Shown here: positions 1 through 8,065 of the stretch, piece by piece
Numbering within the stretch: position 1 is the first letter of the stretch
Layout: every line of letters begins with the position of its first letter
DNA from: Phoronis ovalis
Taxonomy: Eukaryota; Phoronida; Phoronidae
Length of the DNA stretch: 11,827 nucleotides
Assembly (NCBI GenBank): GCA_028565635.1
Contig: JAOXYB010049902.1
Location: forward strand, 1-11,827
Direction of reading: 5' to 3'
Made by a program: the position numbers and the translations under genes
Notes under the pieces: generated by a model
What the model saw: only the letters and a program-made list of their open reading frames with translations
Told to the model about the DNA's origin: nothing
Databases searched by the model: none

Positions 1-167
1 GTATCTACAAGGTTGTCTAATGAGAACAGTCTTGCAGTACGTAGAATGCTAGCAACTTTATCAATTCCAAGATATTGTCTTAAAACCTTTGCACATTGTC
101 GTTTTAATCCTGGCAATAAATACATATCGGCTGCATACAGAACATCATATACATTACTGGCTGTCAG
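1..167 (-). CDS. ABTB1: ABTB1 homologue, exon with end of second BTB domain, runs off the left edge
   Basis: The acceptor is TTGATTTTCAG|CTG. The frame is open for 55 codons plus two nucleotides to the window edge. The translation starts LTASNVYDVLYAADMYLLPG and continues LKRQCAKVL, then a BACK-like helix with ILRTARLFSLDNLVD. AADMYLLPGLKR is a near-exact ABTB1 signature (VADMYLLPGLKRLC in the human protein), and RVAKLFRLARL corresponds to the later part. Together with 534-674 this gives one continuous BTB domain across a 366-bp intron. The rest of the C-terminus lies off the window. Confidence 0.92.
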   Translation of the reverse strand, partial: MTASNVYDVLYAADMYLLPGLKRQCAKVLRQYLGIDKVASILRTARLFSLDNLVD

Positions 168-533
168 CTGAAAATCAAGAAACTACAGTCATTTCTAGTT
201 AACGCGCTTATATTTTACAACCACGTAAAATACGAAAAAAACGTATGTTGAATAACTGTGCACAGAAAATAATTAAATTTGTGGCTGTTTCTACTCTTTA
301 ATTTCTGACCAGGGACCACCAGTTCTAATGGGTTATACATGTAGTCTATGACAACATCTCTCTATCAAGTGAAACGGACTTAAGTGTTATGGAAATGTGA
401 TCTTATAGTATATTCTATGAGCTGAACATGTGACTGAATCTTTTGGTCACCTGCCTGTATAGTGGTGTTACATACCAATTGGGATTGTTTTTCTTAAACA
501 CCCTACATGCACCATATACGTATATGCACACAC
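168..533 (-). other. ABTB1 intron (366 bp)
   Basis: This is the interval between the GTGTGT donor at 533-528 and the TTTTCAG acceptor at 168 on the minus strand. Both flanking exons are phase 0 here. I see no additional exon or repeat in it. Confidence 0.85.
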
Positions 534-674
534 CTCACAGTATTCCCCATAGAGGTAGTACATGACTTGTATGAATGTATCAGCTGAAATGGCATATAGA
601 GTCACTGCAGGAATATCTCCAAAATGGTCAGACATCAATGTTTTAAAATAATCACTACGCCCACAGAAAAATGT
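534..674 (-). CDS. ABTB1: ABTB1 (BPOZ) homologue, exon with first half of second BTB domain
   Basis: ABTB1 is an ankyrin-repeat protein with two BTB domains, implicated in cullin-3 ubiquitin ligase adaptation and in eEF1A turnover. The acceptor is TTATCCTTCAG|ACA and the donor is TGTGAG|GTGTGT. The exon is 141 nt, 47 codons, phase 0 at the 3' end. The translation includes FFCGRSDYFKTLMSDHF, then PAVTLYAISADTF and MYYLYGEYCE. FCGRSDYF is diagnostic: it is the hallmark of the second BTB of ABTB1, and the following PAVTLxxIS matches too. It joins the exon at 167-1 in frame. The earlier exons (ankyrin repeats and BTB1) were not found. No stop or frameshift is seen. Confidence 0.9.
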
Positions 675-1195
675 CTGAAGGATAAAAAGTGTTTTACATA
701 TATCCTAACTTCAATACGCTGTAAGATTTCTCACAAGAAGAGGACGCGATACGACATACTATATGACCTCTTTTTAACTACAAGCTCCTGTATTTGCCAC
801 AAGAGGGAGTGTGGGCTAAATCGCTATTCATGCAATGTAAAATGTTGTATTGTAAGAAAACCTGATGTGATTTTATTCAATACATTGAACACTAAGGTAT
901 AACCCTCAAATCTCCTATTTTGTCATCTCTGATGATGATGAGACAGGCTAGAAACTGACTAGAAAGAGCCCTGTTAACAGGTTTTCAGGTGCAAAAGTAA
1001 CATATATGTATATATCTAGTTAAAGACTGCCAAGTACTTTAGGATTAATGCTACAAAATCAACATACTGTCAAGCTTGTGACAATATGTTATTATTGAGG
1101 TGGATGAGAAAATAAATTGTATCCTTATGCCAGAAGGACCCCTGTGTAACTCCCAAGAAGTCGAGAAGCGGAGGGATTGACAATTTGTGTGATTT
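675..1195. other. Non-coding stretch upstream of the ABTB1 exon
   Basis: A 92-codon plus-strand frame (624-902) runs antisense across the ABTB1 exon. It is low-complexity in composition and shows no family resemblance, so I treat it as a shadow. No ankyrin or BTB1 exon of ABTB1 is recognisable. The acceptor tract of the 674-534 exon lies at 675-690. Confidence 0.5.
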
Positions 1196-1220
1196 TGTAA
1201 ACACTACATAAAATGAGTGT

Positions 1221-1267
1221 TAAACAACATATAAATGTTGTCAATATCCAAAGGAGTGTACGGTCAG
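1221..1267 (+). repeat. Left terminal inverted repeat
   Basis: This is the inverted partner of 1494-1540 (45/47). The two differences are A/G at position 13 and C/G at position 28 of the repeat. Confidence 0.85.
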
Positions 1268-1493
1268 TACAAATTATAAAGCAGACACTAAGAAGACAAA
1301 AGAAAAAAATTTAAATAGTATCAATTCATTAAGTCATAGGGTATTGGTAAACCTTTTAATGTTTTAATTTGTATCGTATATTATAGGGTATAAATATAGT
1401 TTAAGGCGCCTTATATATTTAAAATGTATGGATGTCAGAAGATTTGTGGCGCAAAGGTTGAACTGGTGTTCGTAATCGTGAAGAAAGTAGCTG

Positions 1494-1540
1494 CTGACCG
1501 TACACTCCTTTGCATATTGACAACATTCATATGTTGTTTA
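1494..1540 (-). repeat. Right terminal inverted repeat
   Basis: This is the inverted partner of 1221-1267. It reads CTGACCGTACACTCC inward to outward and ends ATGTTGTTTA. Confidence 0.85.
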
Positions 1541-2243
1541 CTTTATGCACATGTTTACACACATATCAGTAGTCGAAAGTGATGGGTGTTTTTGTGCCTT
1601 CAAATGAGACGAAACCAGTATTATATATTCCATAGGCTCCAATGCAATTTTCATCAAATTTGGACAGAAACCATTCTTAAACGATAGATTCAAAGGTTCT
1701 TTTATCAACATAGGGTTATTGTTCACAATCAGAGGAACTATACATGAAATTCTTGACACACATTTGGCACCAAAATCTTCGACCATAGCAGAAATTACAC
1801 GCATAGTCGCCATTTTGAATAAATTTATTAGCAGAGTGTTCCAAAATACAGTTCTCAAATATTCGAAAAGTTCATGTCTCAAATATATTTTAAATCTCTT
1901 CTAATTAATTTCTAGTCCCATACAAAGAGTCCAAGTAATAAAATTACCACATATATCCTTACAATTATCCTGGCAAGCAGGAGAAAAAATTAATCTTTAA
2001 ATAGTGGCTCATCATGACATTGAATAAGAACAACTATTCGTACTCCAATTCTTGCTTATTTTTTGCATCATTATAGTCAAAGTGTCACGTTGTTACTGTT
2101 TGGCGGGGATAGACAGACTAAGATGAATATTGAAGTGAAAGTTATGCTAGGGTGTGGTCAATTCCAAGAGATAATAAATGTTCTGAATTACATATATTGT
2201 ATTGAAGTTTGATATCGAACAGAGATAATACATATTATAACTA
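1541..2243. other. Non-coding stretch with overlapping open frames on both strands
   Basis: A minus-strand frame of 114 codons (1882-1538) and a plus-strand frame of 61 codons (1719-1904) overlap. The minus frame has a region reading IVPLIVNNNPMLIKEPLNLS and later YIILVSSHLKAQKHPS. It matches no family I know and has no clear splice sites. Because it abuts the MITE, a dispersed repeat is as likely as a gene. Confidence 0.35.
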
Positions 2244-2359
2244 ATGAAACGGAAACAAAGATTGTATACTATCGATACAACGTATGGATATACTACTAGC
2301 GGATGCCAATTCTTAACTACGGTTATGGTTCCAGAAGAGAGATACTCCGATATCTGGTT

Positions 2360-2446
2360 TCACTTCATCTTCGCTTCTTCTCTTTTGTTCCCCTTGGTGC
2401 TGGCCACGACCCACCTGCCGACGTTACCGAGGTCACACAAAGACAT
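2360..2446 (-). CDS. Possible 28-residue micro-ORF in a GC-rich islet
   Basis: The start ATG at 2446-2444 has AACAAA before it, a favourable metazoan context with A at -3. The frame runs MSLCDLGNVGRWVVASTKGN and then a basic tail ending KMK, with TGA at 2362-2360. The islet of about 110 bp is visibly richer in G and C than its AT-rich flanks, and it uses codons such as GTC, GGC, GCC and ACC that are scarce nearby. A donor-like CAG|GTGGGT lies inside the frame, so it could instead be a first exon. It could also be a fragment of a repeat or a pseudogene. I do not recognise the peptide. Confidence 0.25.
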   Translation of the reverse strand: MSLCDLGNVGRWVVASTKGNKREEAKMK

Positions 2447-2758
2447 TTTGTTAACTGAATTCTATTGCTAGGTGTGTCTGGTATCATAAGTGTAAGAAAG
2501 AAGACGGCCAGGTAATACAACATTACCTATAGTATCAATTACACTGGGGTTATTTAGTATTTTAATGTTCCAATTTACACATCTCGTTCTACTTCAAATA
2601 CCATTTATTGAGACTGTTAAAACGATAGTAACTCCCCAAAATACACAAGTTCGACATAGATATCTATTTACTCAACTCTTTCAATCTTGACACAATGATT
2701 TAACCAACTTAACTCTTTGCTTTCCTAAAGTGATCTGCCTAACTTGTATCCTAGCTAT

Positions 2759-2874
2759 GACATAACCCTGCATATTTACATAACCACACCTAACAATCAA
2801 TTGAACAATATAAACACTATGTGACTTAACCCTGCATAATTACATAACCACACCTAACAATATAAACACTATGT
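2759..2874 (+). repeat. Two-copy tandem duplication (64 and 52 bp)
   Basis: Copy 1 (2759-2822) and copy 2 (2823-2874) both read ACCCTGCATA-TTACATAACC and end TATAAACACTATGT. Copy 2 lacks 12 bases in the middle and has two substitutions. A short related piece, CATAACCCTGCACATACA, lies near 3666-3683. Confidence 0.85.
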
Positions 2875-4898
2875 AACACAAAGTATATAAAATTATTAAC
2901 AAAATATCAAAGGCAGTAAGTGCAGATCTGCTGAACACACGATAATTTATAAATAAAACAAATATAGAAATCTATCCTTTCAGTAACTACTTATTCTGTT
3001 TCATTTTAGTACAGATATTTGCGTTCAACATTAAACGTAACTTAATGTTTCTTTACTGAATTATTGCGAACTTTTCTTACATGAGTTAGCTACTCGTAGT
3101 GGAACTGTGACCTTAGAAGATTTTGAAAGTACTGCAAATCTATATCAGCCTACTCATCATTTCATTTACTGTCAGGTTTGGACTAAATGGAGAACTGCGA
3201 AATCCTTTTGAGGTTCGGTGCAGTTTACATATCGTACTTATATTATTGTAGTTGCAGGAAATTGTATTAATAAAAACAGTTGCAACCTGTATTTACATGC
3301 AGCCTAATTTATAAGAGGAAAACAAACAAATATGTAATTCGTGTTGTACCAGTTTTGTGGAAAAGGTGCCCTTTAAAAGGGTAAGCACGTAATCACTCTT
3401 TCTCCCTGCATCCGTAACAGCATCCACAAATACATATAAATACAAATACACAATCGTGTACATGCAAACGAAGCAAATACAGATGCGTGTAGTAAATTTA
3501 AGCAATGGTGTATTTCGTTGATTTCCAGAGCCATTCAATTAAGCTGTAACTTCCTAGCTATTGCTTCCATTTCTTAAGATACGTCTTTTTTGCAGTCGTC
3601 AATCAAATTATATCGACTTTGGTTTCTGGCTCGGATTCACATAGATCAGCATAAATCCGACGTTAACATAACCCTGCACATACAGCTTTCCATCTATACT
3701 ACACATATCGTCTACTACTGAAAAAAAAATCAAACATTTTAAAACTTTCCAAATGCTGTAAGGGGCATATTAATGTCTATAATTCTAAAGAAAGAGCACT
3801 TGTTTGAAATCATAGTGATAGTGCTTTATTTCTAAATATAAAGCATTCATACAAAGTTACAGTAATACAAAAAAAAGATGCGAAATCATATTACAGGAGA
3901 AGCAATCTTACGAACAAAGGAAAGCAAGTGGGTATGTTATAGAGCGCAACATTCTGAAATCGGTGTCGAGTATTTTTAGATTTTACTCATCGCAGGAGCT
4001 GTAAGACAAATATGTTAATTTTGACCTAACATCCTGTTATTACACAAAACGGAACTTATTTATGAAAATTAAAAGTATGAGATGATTATTATAAATTGTT
4101 TGATCTTAAATGTTTCCTAATAGCATTAGGGTTGATAACAAGTGTCTGTTCAATTAATTGTATTTCTCCACTTGAACCTGCGTATACGTAGATTCTAGAA
4201 AGAGTCTGCAATCAAGCTAATGTAGTGGTGTGCGTAAATTGACCAATAGAATCCTCGACCATTTCACTAGGAGTAACTGTACTACACTTGTACGTTTTTG
4301 TTCATTTTATGTATGCCATGAGGACAGAACTGGGCAGATAAAAACATATTTTAAAAACATATGGGGAATGAATAAGTTCCATCTTGACAACAACAGAATT
4401 ATTCCTAACCTCGATCTAGAAACCAGGAATTATATTATAATTATGCCTTCTAGTATAATTATTAATAATAAATCGTCCACTCACCATCAAAAAGTACTGT
4501 TACACTATCGTTTAATGTTGTTGTGGCATAATTAATAAACTAGTAAAGGCAATAGTTTTAATTCGATGCGATGCTTTGTAAGTCAAGAAAAGAACATTCT
4601 TAGGGGCATATAAAACTTACAGTAACAAAAACAAACTATGTCTAATTTTGCAGTAATATTTCTTTTCATAGAGTAAGTAGTGTTATTGATTTATTTTCAT
4701 GAACATAAATTCTAAGTGGATATATTAGTTTTACATACAGCGGTGTATTTTGTGCTACCTAATTTTCTGTATCTTTGTTACAGTTGAAAAGTGTATATGC
4801 TATACTAATAAATGTGTGTCATATTGGTTCAATATTGAATATATTTCTTGTACTTGGTATCAGACTGTATAAGAAGCTATTCTACACGGGGAACACCT
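2875..4898. other. 2-kb AT-rich stretch without a supportable gene
   Basis: Several short open runs of 35-55 codons occur on the plus strand (for example 3041-3208 and 3898-3998) and an 81-codon run on the minus strand (3538-3293). None has a recognisable domain, a consistent start, or paired splice sites that join it to another run. I see no tRNA-like structure. Confidence 0.5.
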
Positions 4899-5170
4899 GT
4901 ATCTAAATTAGGAATGCGCCAGAACGCTAAATGATACGCTATGTATCTTTAAATTCCTGACTGTTTCTTCTGATGAAACAAAATATCTAACCGTGTACAA
5001 TCCGATATAAGCAGTTATAATCAGAAGAAAGTATTGTATCTTCTCAGGAACGCGGAGGAACTCTAATGATACACTGTGTATCTTTAAGTTCCTACCTGTT
5101 CCTTCCGCAGGAACAAAAGGCTTACTTGGATATAATTTAATTCCAACAGTTTCCAGCCGGAGGAACAACA
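4899..5170. repeat. Diverged two-copy tandem repeat, about 137-bp period, with hairpins
   Basis: Copy 1 begins at 4899 and copy 2 at 5036, both with GTATCT. Shared blocks include AATGATACrCTrTGTATCTTTAA, rTTCCT, CTGTT(T/C)CTTC and AACAAAA. A much weaker third copy may start near 5182. Copy 2 holds a nested hairpin at 5056-5093 (AGGAACT pairing AGTTCCT around GATACAC/GTGTATC) and a second at 5098-5114 (GTTCCT pairing AGGAAC). The overlapping 101-codon minus-strand frame simply reads through the repeat twice (RNLKIHSVS appears twice) and is not supported as a gene. Confidence 0.7.
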
Positions 5171-5330
5171 CATTCCAGTGGGTATAACGAGAAGGAACAT
5201 GGAGCGTGCACAAAGTGTCCGTTTAATTACGTTTCATTTTGTTCCTTAGCGAAGAAACTTCTTGTATAGGCTCTAGATAGCTCTAGGAACAAAATTATAC
5301 AGGAAATATCATATCTTTATATTCCCTTTT

Positions 5331-5632
5331 CATTAGATTAAACTGGACTTTTCATCCTGTGTAAACAAACAGTAAATTTATTTTGTTGGTCACGTACCTA
5401 GATAAATTTGTTCAGTGGTATACCACCTTGTTTGCTCAACGTGGAAACAATTATTGTGAAAGTCATCGGCGAGAAGCGTAAATCATCTCCTGCCGGACTG
5501 GGCATGAAAATTCTAATGGAGATATAATTAGCTGGTATCCGAAGTTTGTTTTAGGAGCCAAAACACATATACTAAAGATAATTTGGAGAAATGGTACTAA
5601 TAAATAATACTATAAAAACAGGACCTAATCAA

Positions 5633-5635
<3 letters not shown>
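5331..5635. other. Non-coding stretch with a small GC-richer islet (about 5440-5530)
   Basis: The islet contains GTCATCGGCGAGAAGCG and CTCCTGCCGGACTGGGC, higher in GC than its surroundings. It is open for 24-40 codons on either strand but has no recognisable product. Confidence 0.4.

Positions 5636-5674
<39 letters not shown>
5636..5674. repeat. (TG)n microsatellite, about 19 units
   Basis: This is an uninterrupted TG dinucleotide run. An imperfect extension (CCGTGTGTGTCTGT) reaches about 5688. The plus-strand frame beginning here (a poly-CysVal translation) is an artefact of the repeat. Confidence 0.97.
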
Positions 5675-5676
<2 letters not shown>

Positions 5677-5689
5677 GTGTGTGTCTGTA

Positions 5690-6096
5690 TTTTTCTTTAT
5701 TCCGACATCCATATCGTATATTTGTACAAGTTGTTCCAGAACGTACCTCAAATAATATGGAAAACACATTTCCTTACCGTTAGAAATAAGGCGATGTGTT
5801 TTCTTAAAAAAAAAGTCGATGTTTTTCCAAAAAAGGGTATATTTTACGAAAAATATCCTTGATATGGGTATCTTTTGGAACCTGGGGAAGAATGGTATGC
5901 CCTACCTTTTTATACTGAATGACACTACCGGGCATATAGTATATGATTTAATAATCACCACAACACGAACATCAGTATAATCTACAATGCATATACTAGC
6001 ATCTTTAAGCATATGAGTAGGTACCGGTATAAATTCCTCCGTAGCCTTTAATGTACTTTGCAATATATTTTTTCACATTTTTTTTATCCCCATCTC
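5690..6096. other. AT-rich stretch, nothing recognised
   Basis: There are homopolymer runs of A and T and no coherent frame, RNA gene or clear repeat. Confidence 0.5.
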
Positions 6097-6394
6097 CAGA
6101 TTCAAATTAAGATTCGAAATAAACTGTCCAAATGTTGCGGCATTCCGAGAGTACTTTATAACTAATGTCTCTTGTTTCTGAATTTTGTTACTAAAAATCC
6201 GTGAAAATATTCATTAAAATCGTTTGAAATATTTATGAACCTCTGATAATCGTGGAAAAAATTAGTCGAAACAAAAATATTGTGAAAAATCTTGGTTTTC
6301 ATTATTGCTATTGTTTTTATCAAATATTTCAGAGCATATTAATTTTATTTTTTTTTCAAATCTGAAACTGAATCTGAATCTTAATCTGAATCTG
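6097..6394. repeat. 19-bp inverted repeat pair enclosing about 260 bp, with TCTGAA hexamer tract
   Basis: The left arm at 6097-6115 (CAGATTCAAATTAAGATTC) matches the reverse complement of 6376-6394 at 18 of 19 bases. The right arm is the end of an imperfect TCTGAA/CTGAAT hexamer run at 6361-6394. The enclosed DNA is AT-rich with no coding frame. Confidence 0.6.
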
Positions 6395-7419
6395 TTTACG
6401 TACGTGTAAGTGTGCGCATTCACGTTATGTAATATGTATGGTTATTATCACAGTAACATATTTTACAAGGTACATGGACGAATACAAATGCAACTAATCA
6501 CAATACTAAATAAAGCTACTAATATGTAAACTACAATATGACTATACAGTATGACCTGGATATGTAACTCTAAAATCACAAATATGTTCAGGTTTTTAAA
6601 TTTTTGTGTGAAATAATTTTACGAAAGTGTCATTATTGTAGGAATAGTAGAATCAGTATGGACTCTTACATGTATATTTCAAAAAACCATCCTTTGGCTG
6701 TTAAAAAAGATCACGTGATCAACTTTTTTCATCCTTTTTGAAAAGTGCTGTACCCATCATGATGAAATATCTCAAAAAACGAGAATGGATTTGAATTATA
6801 TCTCCACGGATTTAAAGTTATTAGCTGTGTTTGCTTTTTTTGCAACCTTCGTTTTCAGAGTACTCCCCGTTTGTGAATCAGTCGGGACTATGTACAGAAA
6901 AACCCTTATATTTCACGTTTCCGATCCCTATTTTTGATTTCTTCAAGAAATTAACTATAAAAACCTTTCAAAGGAAATTTTACTTTTTGATTTTCAAATA
7001 TATTATTAATCCTTTGTTATTTCAACCAGATATTTTAATTTTAATTTTCACTCTTTCAAAATTCACAATGCACATGCAATACGTTCGGTCTTTGATCGTT
7101 CAAACATGTGCATCTTTCATAATGACCAAATGAGAAAAAGTTATGCAAATCATAAAAAAATATTCTCCATATGCGTCTTAACAATGTATTTAGTTTACTC
7201 GATCAAGTCATCAACGGCAGCTGAGACCTGTTGAAGTTGTTTTAACAATCTGTTTTCTCATAGAAATCCTCCGTTGTGATTTTATACACTATCAACTAAA
7301 GAAAAATAATTTATAGTAGCTTTTATTCTATTCCTCTCTGCTGTACAATATCTTTCTCTGAAATGCCTGCTTTACCAACTTGAAAATGTGTATGTATTGT
7401 ATGTAACCGGTAGAAAAAG
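6395..7419. other. AT-rich stretch, nothing coding recognised apart from a short palindrome
   Basis: A 100-codon plus-strand frame (6831-7133) is dominated by F, I, L and K, as expected from T-rich DNA, and has no motif. The only structured item is the palindrome at 6709-6720. Confidence 0.5.
6709..6720. promoter_or_regulatory. Perfect 12-bp palindrome with CACGTG E-box core
   Basis: The sequence GATCACGTGATC is flanked by A6 on the left and, three bases away, T6 on the right, making a longer imperfect hairpin. CACGTG is the binding core of bHLH/bHLH-Zip factors. No gene start is identified nearby, so a regulatory role is unproven. Confidence 0.3.
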
Positions 7420-7497
7420 CGATAATACTTCGGCTTCACAGATTTTAAGCTATTGTAAAAATTGCAGTACTAGATGGCACCTTTAAAAGTATTATCG
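7420..7497. repeat. 11-bp inverted repeat (CGATAATACTT)
   Basis: The arms at 7420-7430 and 7487-7497 are exact inverted copies separated by 56 nt. This may be the end structure of a small element, or chance. Confidence 0.45.
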
Positions 7498-7673
7498 GGA
7501 TGTCGCTAGCGTAAACTATCCAGTTGTAAATATCGTGGCTCACCAGGATCTCGTGAGTGTAATATATTGCTATAAGGCACAGTTATATATGTTCATGTTG
7601 TTTGCAGACCTATTACAAAAATGTGTGAATTTAGCAAAGTAAATATAAGGGACTATCTGTGATAAAACATTAT

Positions 7674-7679
7674 TTTATT
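7674..7679 (-). terminator. Candidate poly(A) signal AATAAA for the GBP gene
   Basis: The minus strand reads AATAAA here, about 290 nt after the GBP stop codon. It is the first canonical hexamer seen downstream of exon F; a TATAAA-like variant lies slightly nearer, around 7713. The hexamer is frequent by chance in DNA this AT-rich, so this is a placement by position only. Confidence 0.35.
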
Positions 7680-7970
7680 AAGTAGCCCAACTCCGGCACT
7701 ATTGAACTTAAGTTTATAATAATTTTGATAATATACAGATGAGAAACGTGCAATCTTGTAACATGCTGCTCATGTTATATAATTTTCCTACTAAGTGGAA
7801 AATAATCAGAACTGTAAAACTGCTTAACGTATCATGGTGAAATTTAGAATCTAATTGACAGTTTAACATTGGCAAACATTATGAAATTTTCGCAAAAATA
7901 CGATTTTTTTATACATCATGGAACAAAGAGTAATCTGCGTACCTGATTATGATGTCCATCACCAATGGGA

Positions 7971-8065
7971 TTAAGGTTGATCGTGATCTAATTGAATTGC
8001 GCGAATGATAAGCTCGCCTACCTTCAATGCAACACCACCGATCCGAACACCAATATCCACCTTTT
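7971..8065 (-). CDS. GBP: GBP exon F: terminal exon with hydrophobic glycine-spaced tail
   Basis: The acceptor is a strong TTTATTTTACAG|AA. Two nucleotides complete the Lys codon from exon E, then 30 codons and TAA at 7973-7971. The peptide is KVDIGVRIGGVALKVGELII followed by a short polar end, DHDQP. It has no CaaX prenylation box. Mammalian GBPs end in helix alpha-13, and some end in CaaX. The matching phase, good acceptor and in-frame stop support this exon, but no family alignment of the tail was possible by eye, so confidence is lower than for exons A-E. Two further donor-like sites lie in or just after it (AAG|GTAGGC at 8022 and CAG|GTACGC at 7943). Confidence 0.68.

Larger units (their letters stand above)
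1221..1540. mobile_element. MITE-like non-autonomous DNA transposon with about 47-bp terminal inverted repeats
   Basis: Positions 1221-1267 and the reverse complement of 1494-1540 match at 45 of 47 bases. They begin TAAACAACATAT and end GTGTACGGTCAG. Each arm also contains its own small palindrome (ACAACAT/ATGTTGT). The 226-bp interior is AT-rich with no coding frame, so no transposase is present. TA dinucleotides sit at both outer ends, as in Tc1/mariner-type insertions. Weaker inverted similarity (TGTAAACAy and CATAAA) continues outward to about 1196 and 1559, so the true ends and target duplication are uncertain. This is a structural call; I do not recognise the family. Confidence 0.72.

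Noticed and set aside
624-902. 92-codon plus-strand frame
   Set aside because: It is antisense to a clear ABTB1 exon and has no recognisable domain.
3041-3208. About 55 open codons on the plus strand, including HELATRSGTVTLEDFE
   Set aside because: It looks protein-like, but there is no start, no paired splice site and no family match. The opposite strand is also open over part of it.
3898-3998. Open plus-strand run after an acceptor-like TTACAG
   Set aside because: Two frames are open at once, it is only about 35 codons long, and no partner exon was found.
4908-5213. 101-codon minus-strand frame with an internal repeat (RNLKIHSVS twice)
   Set aside because: The peptide repeat follows directly from the 137-bp DNA repeat. 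The hairpins and lack of homology argue for non-coding DNA.
5635-5862. Plus-strand frame starting with Cys-Val repeats
   Set aside because: It is a translation of the TG microsatellite.
6831-7133. 100-codon plus-strand frame
   Set aside because: It is dominated by Phe, Ile, Leu and Lys, as expected of T-rich DNA, with no motif or splice evidence.
7900-8064. Second open frame through GBP exon F (starting KGGYWCSDRW)
   Set aside because: It does not fit the phase left by exon E; the other frame joins exactly and ends in a stop.
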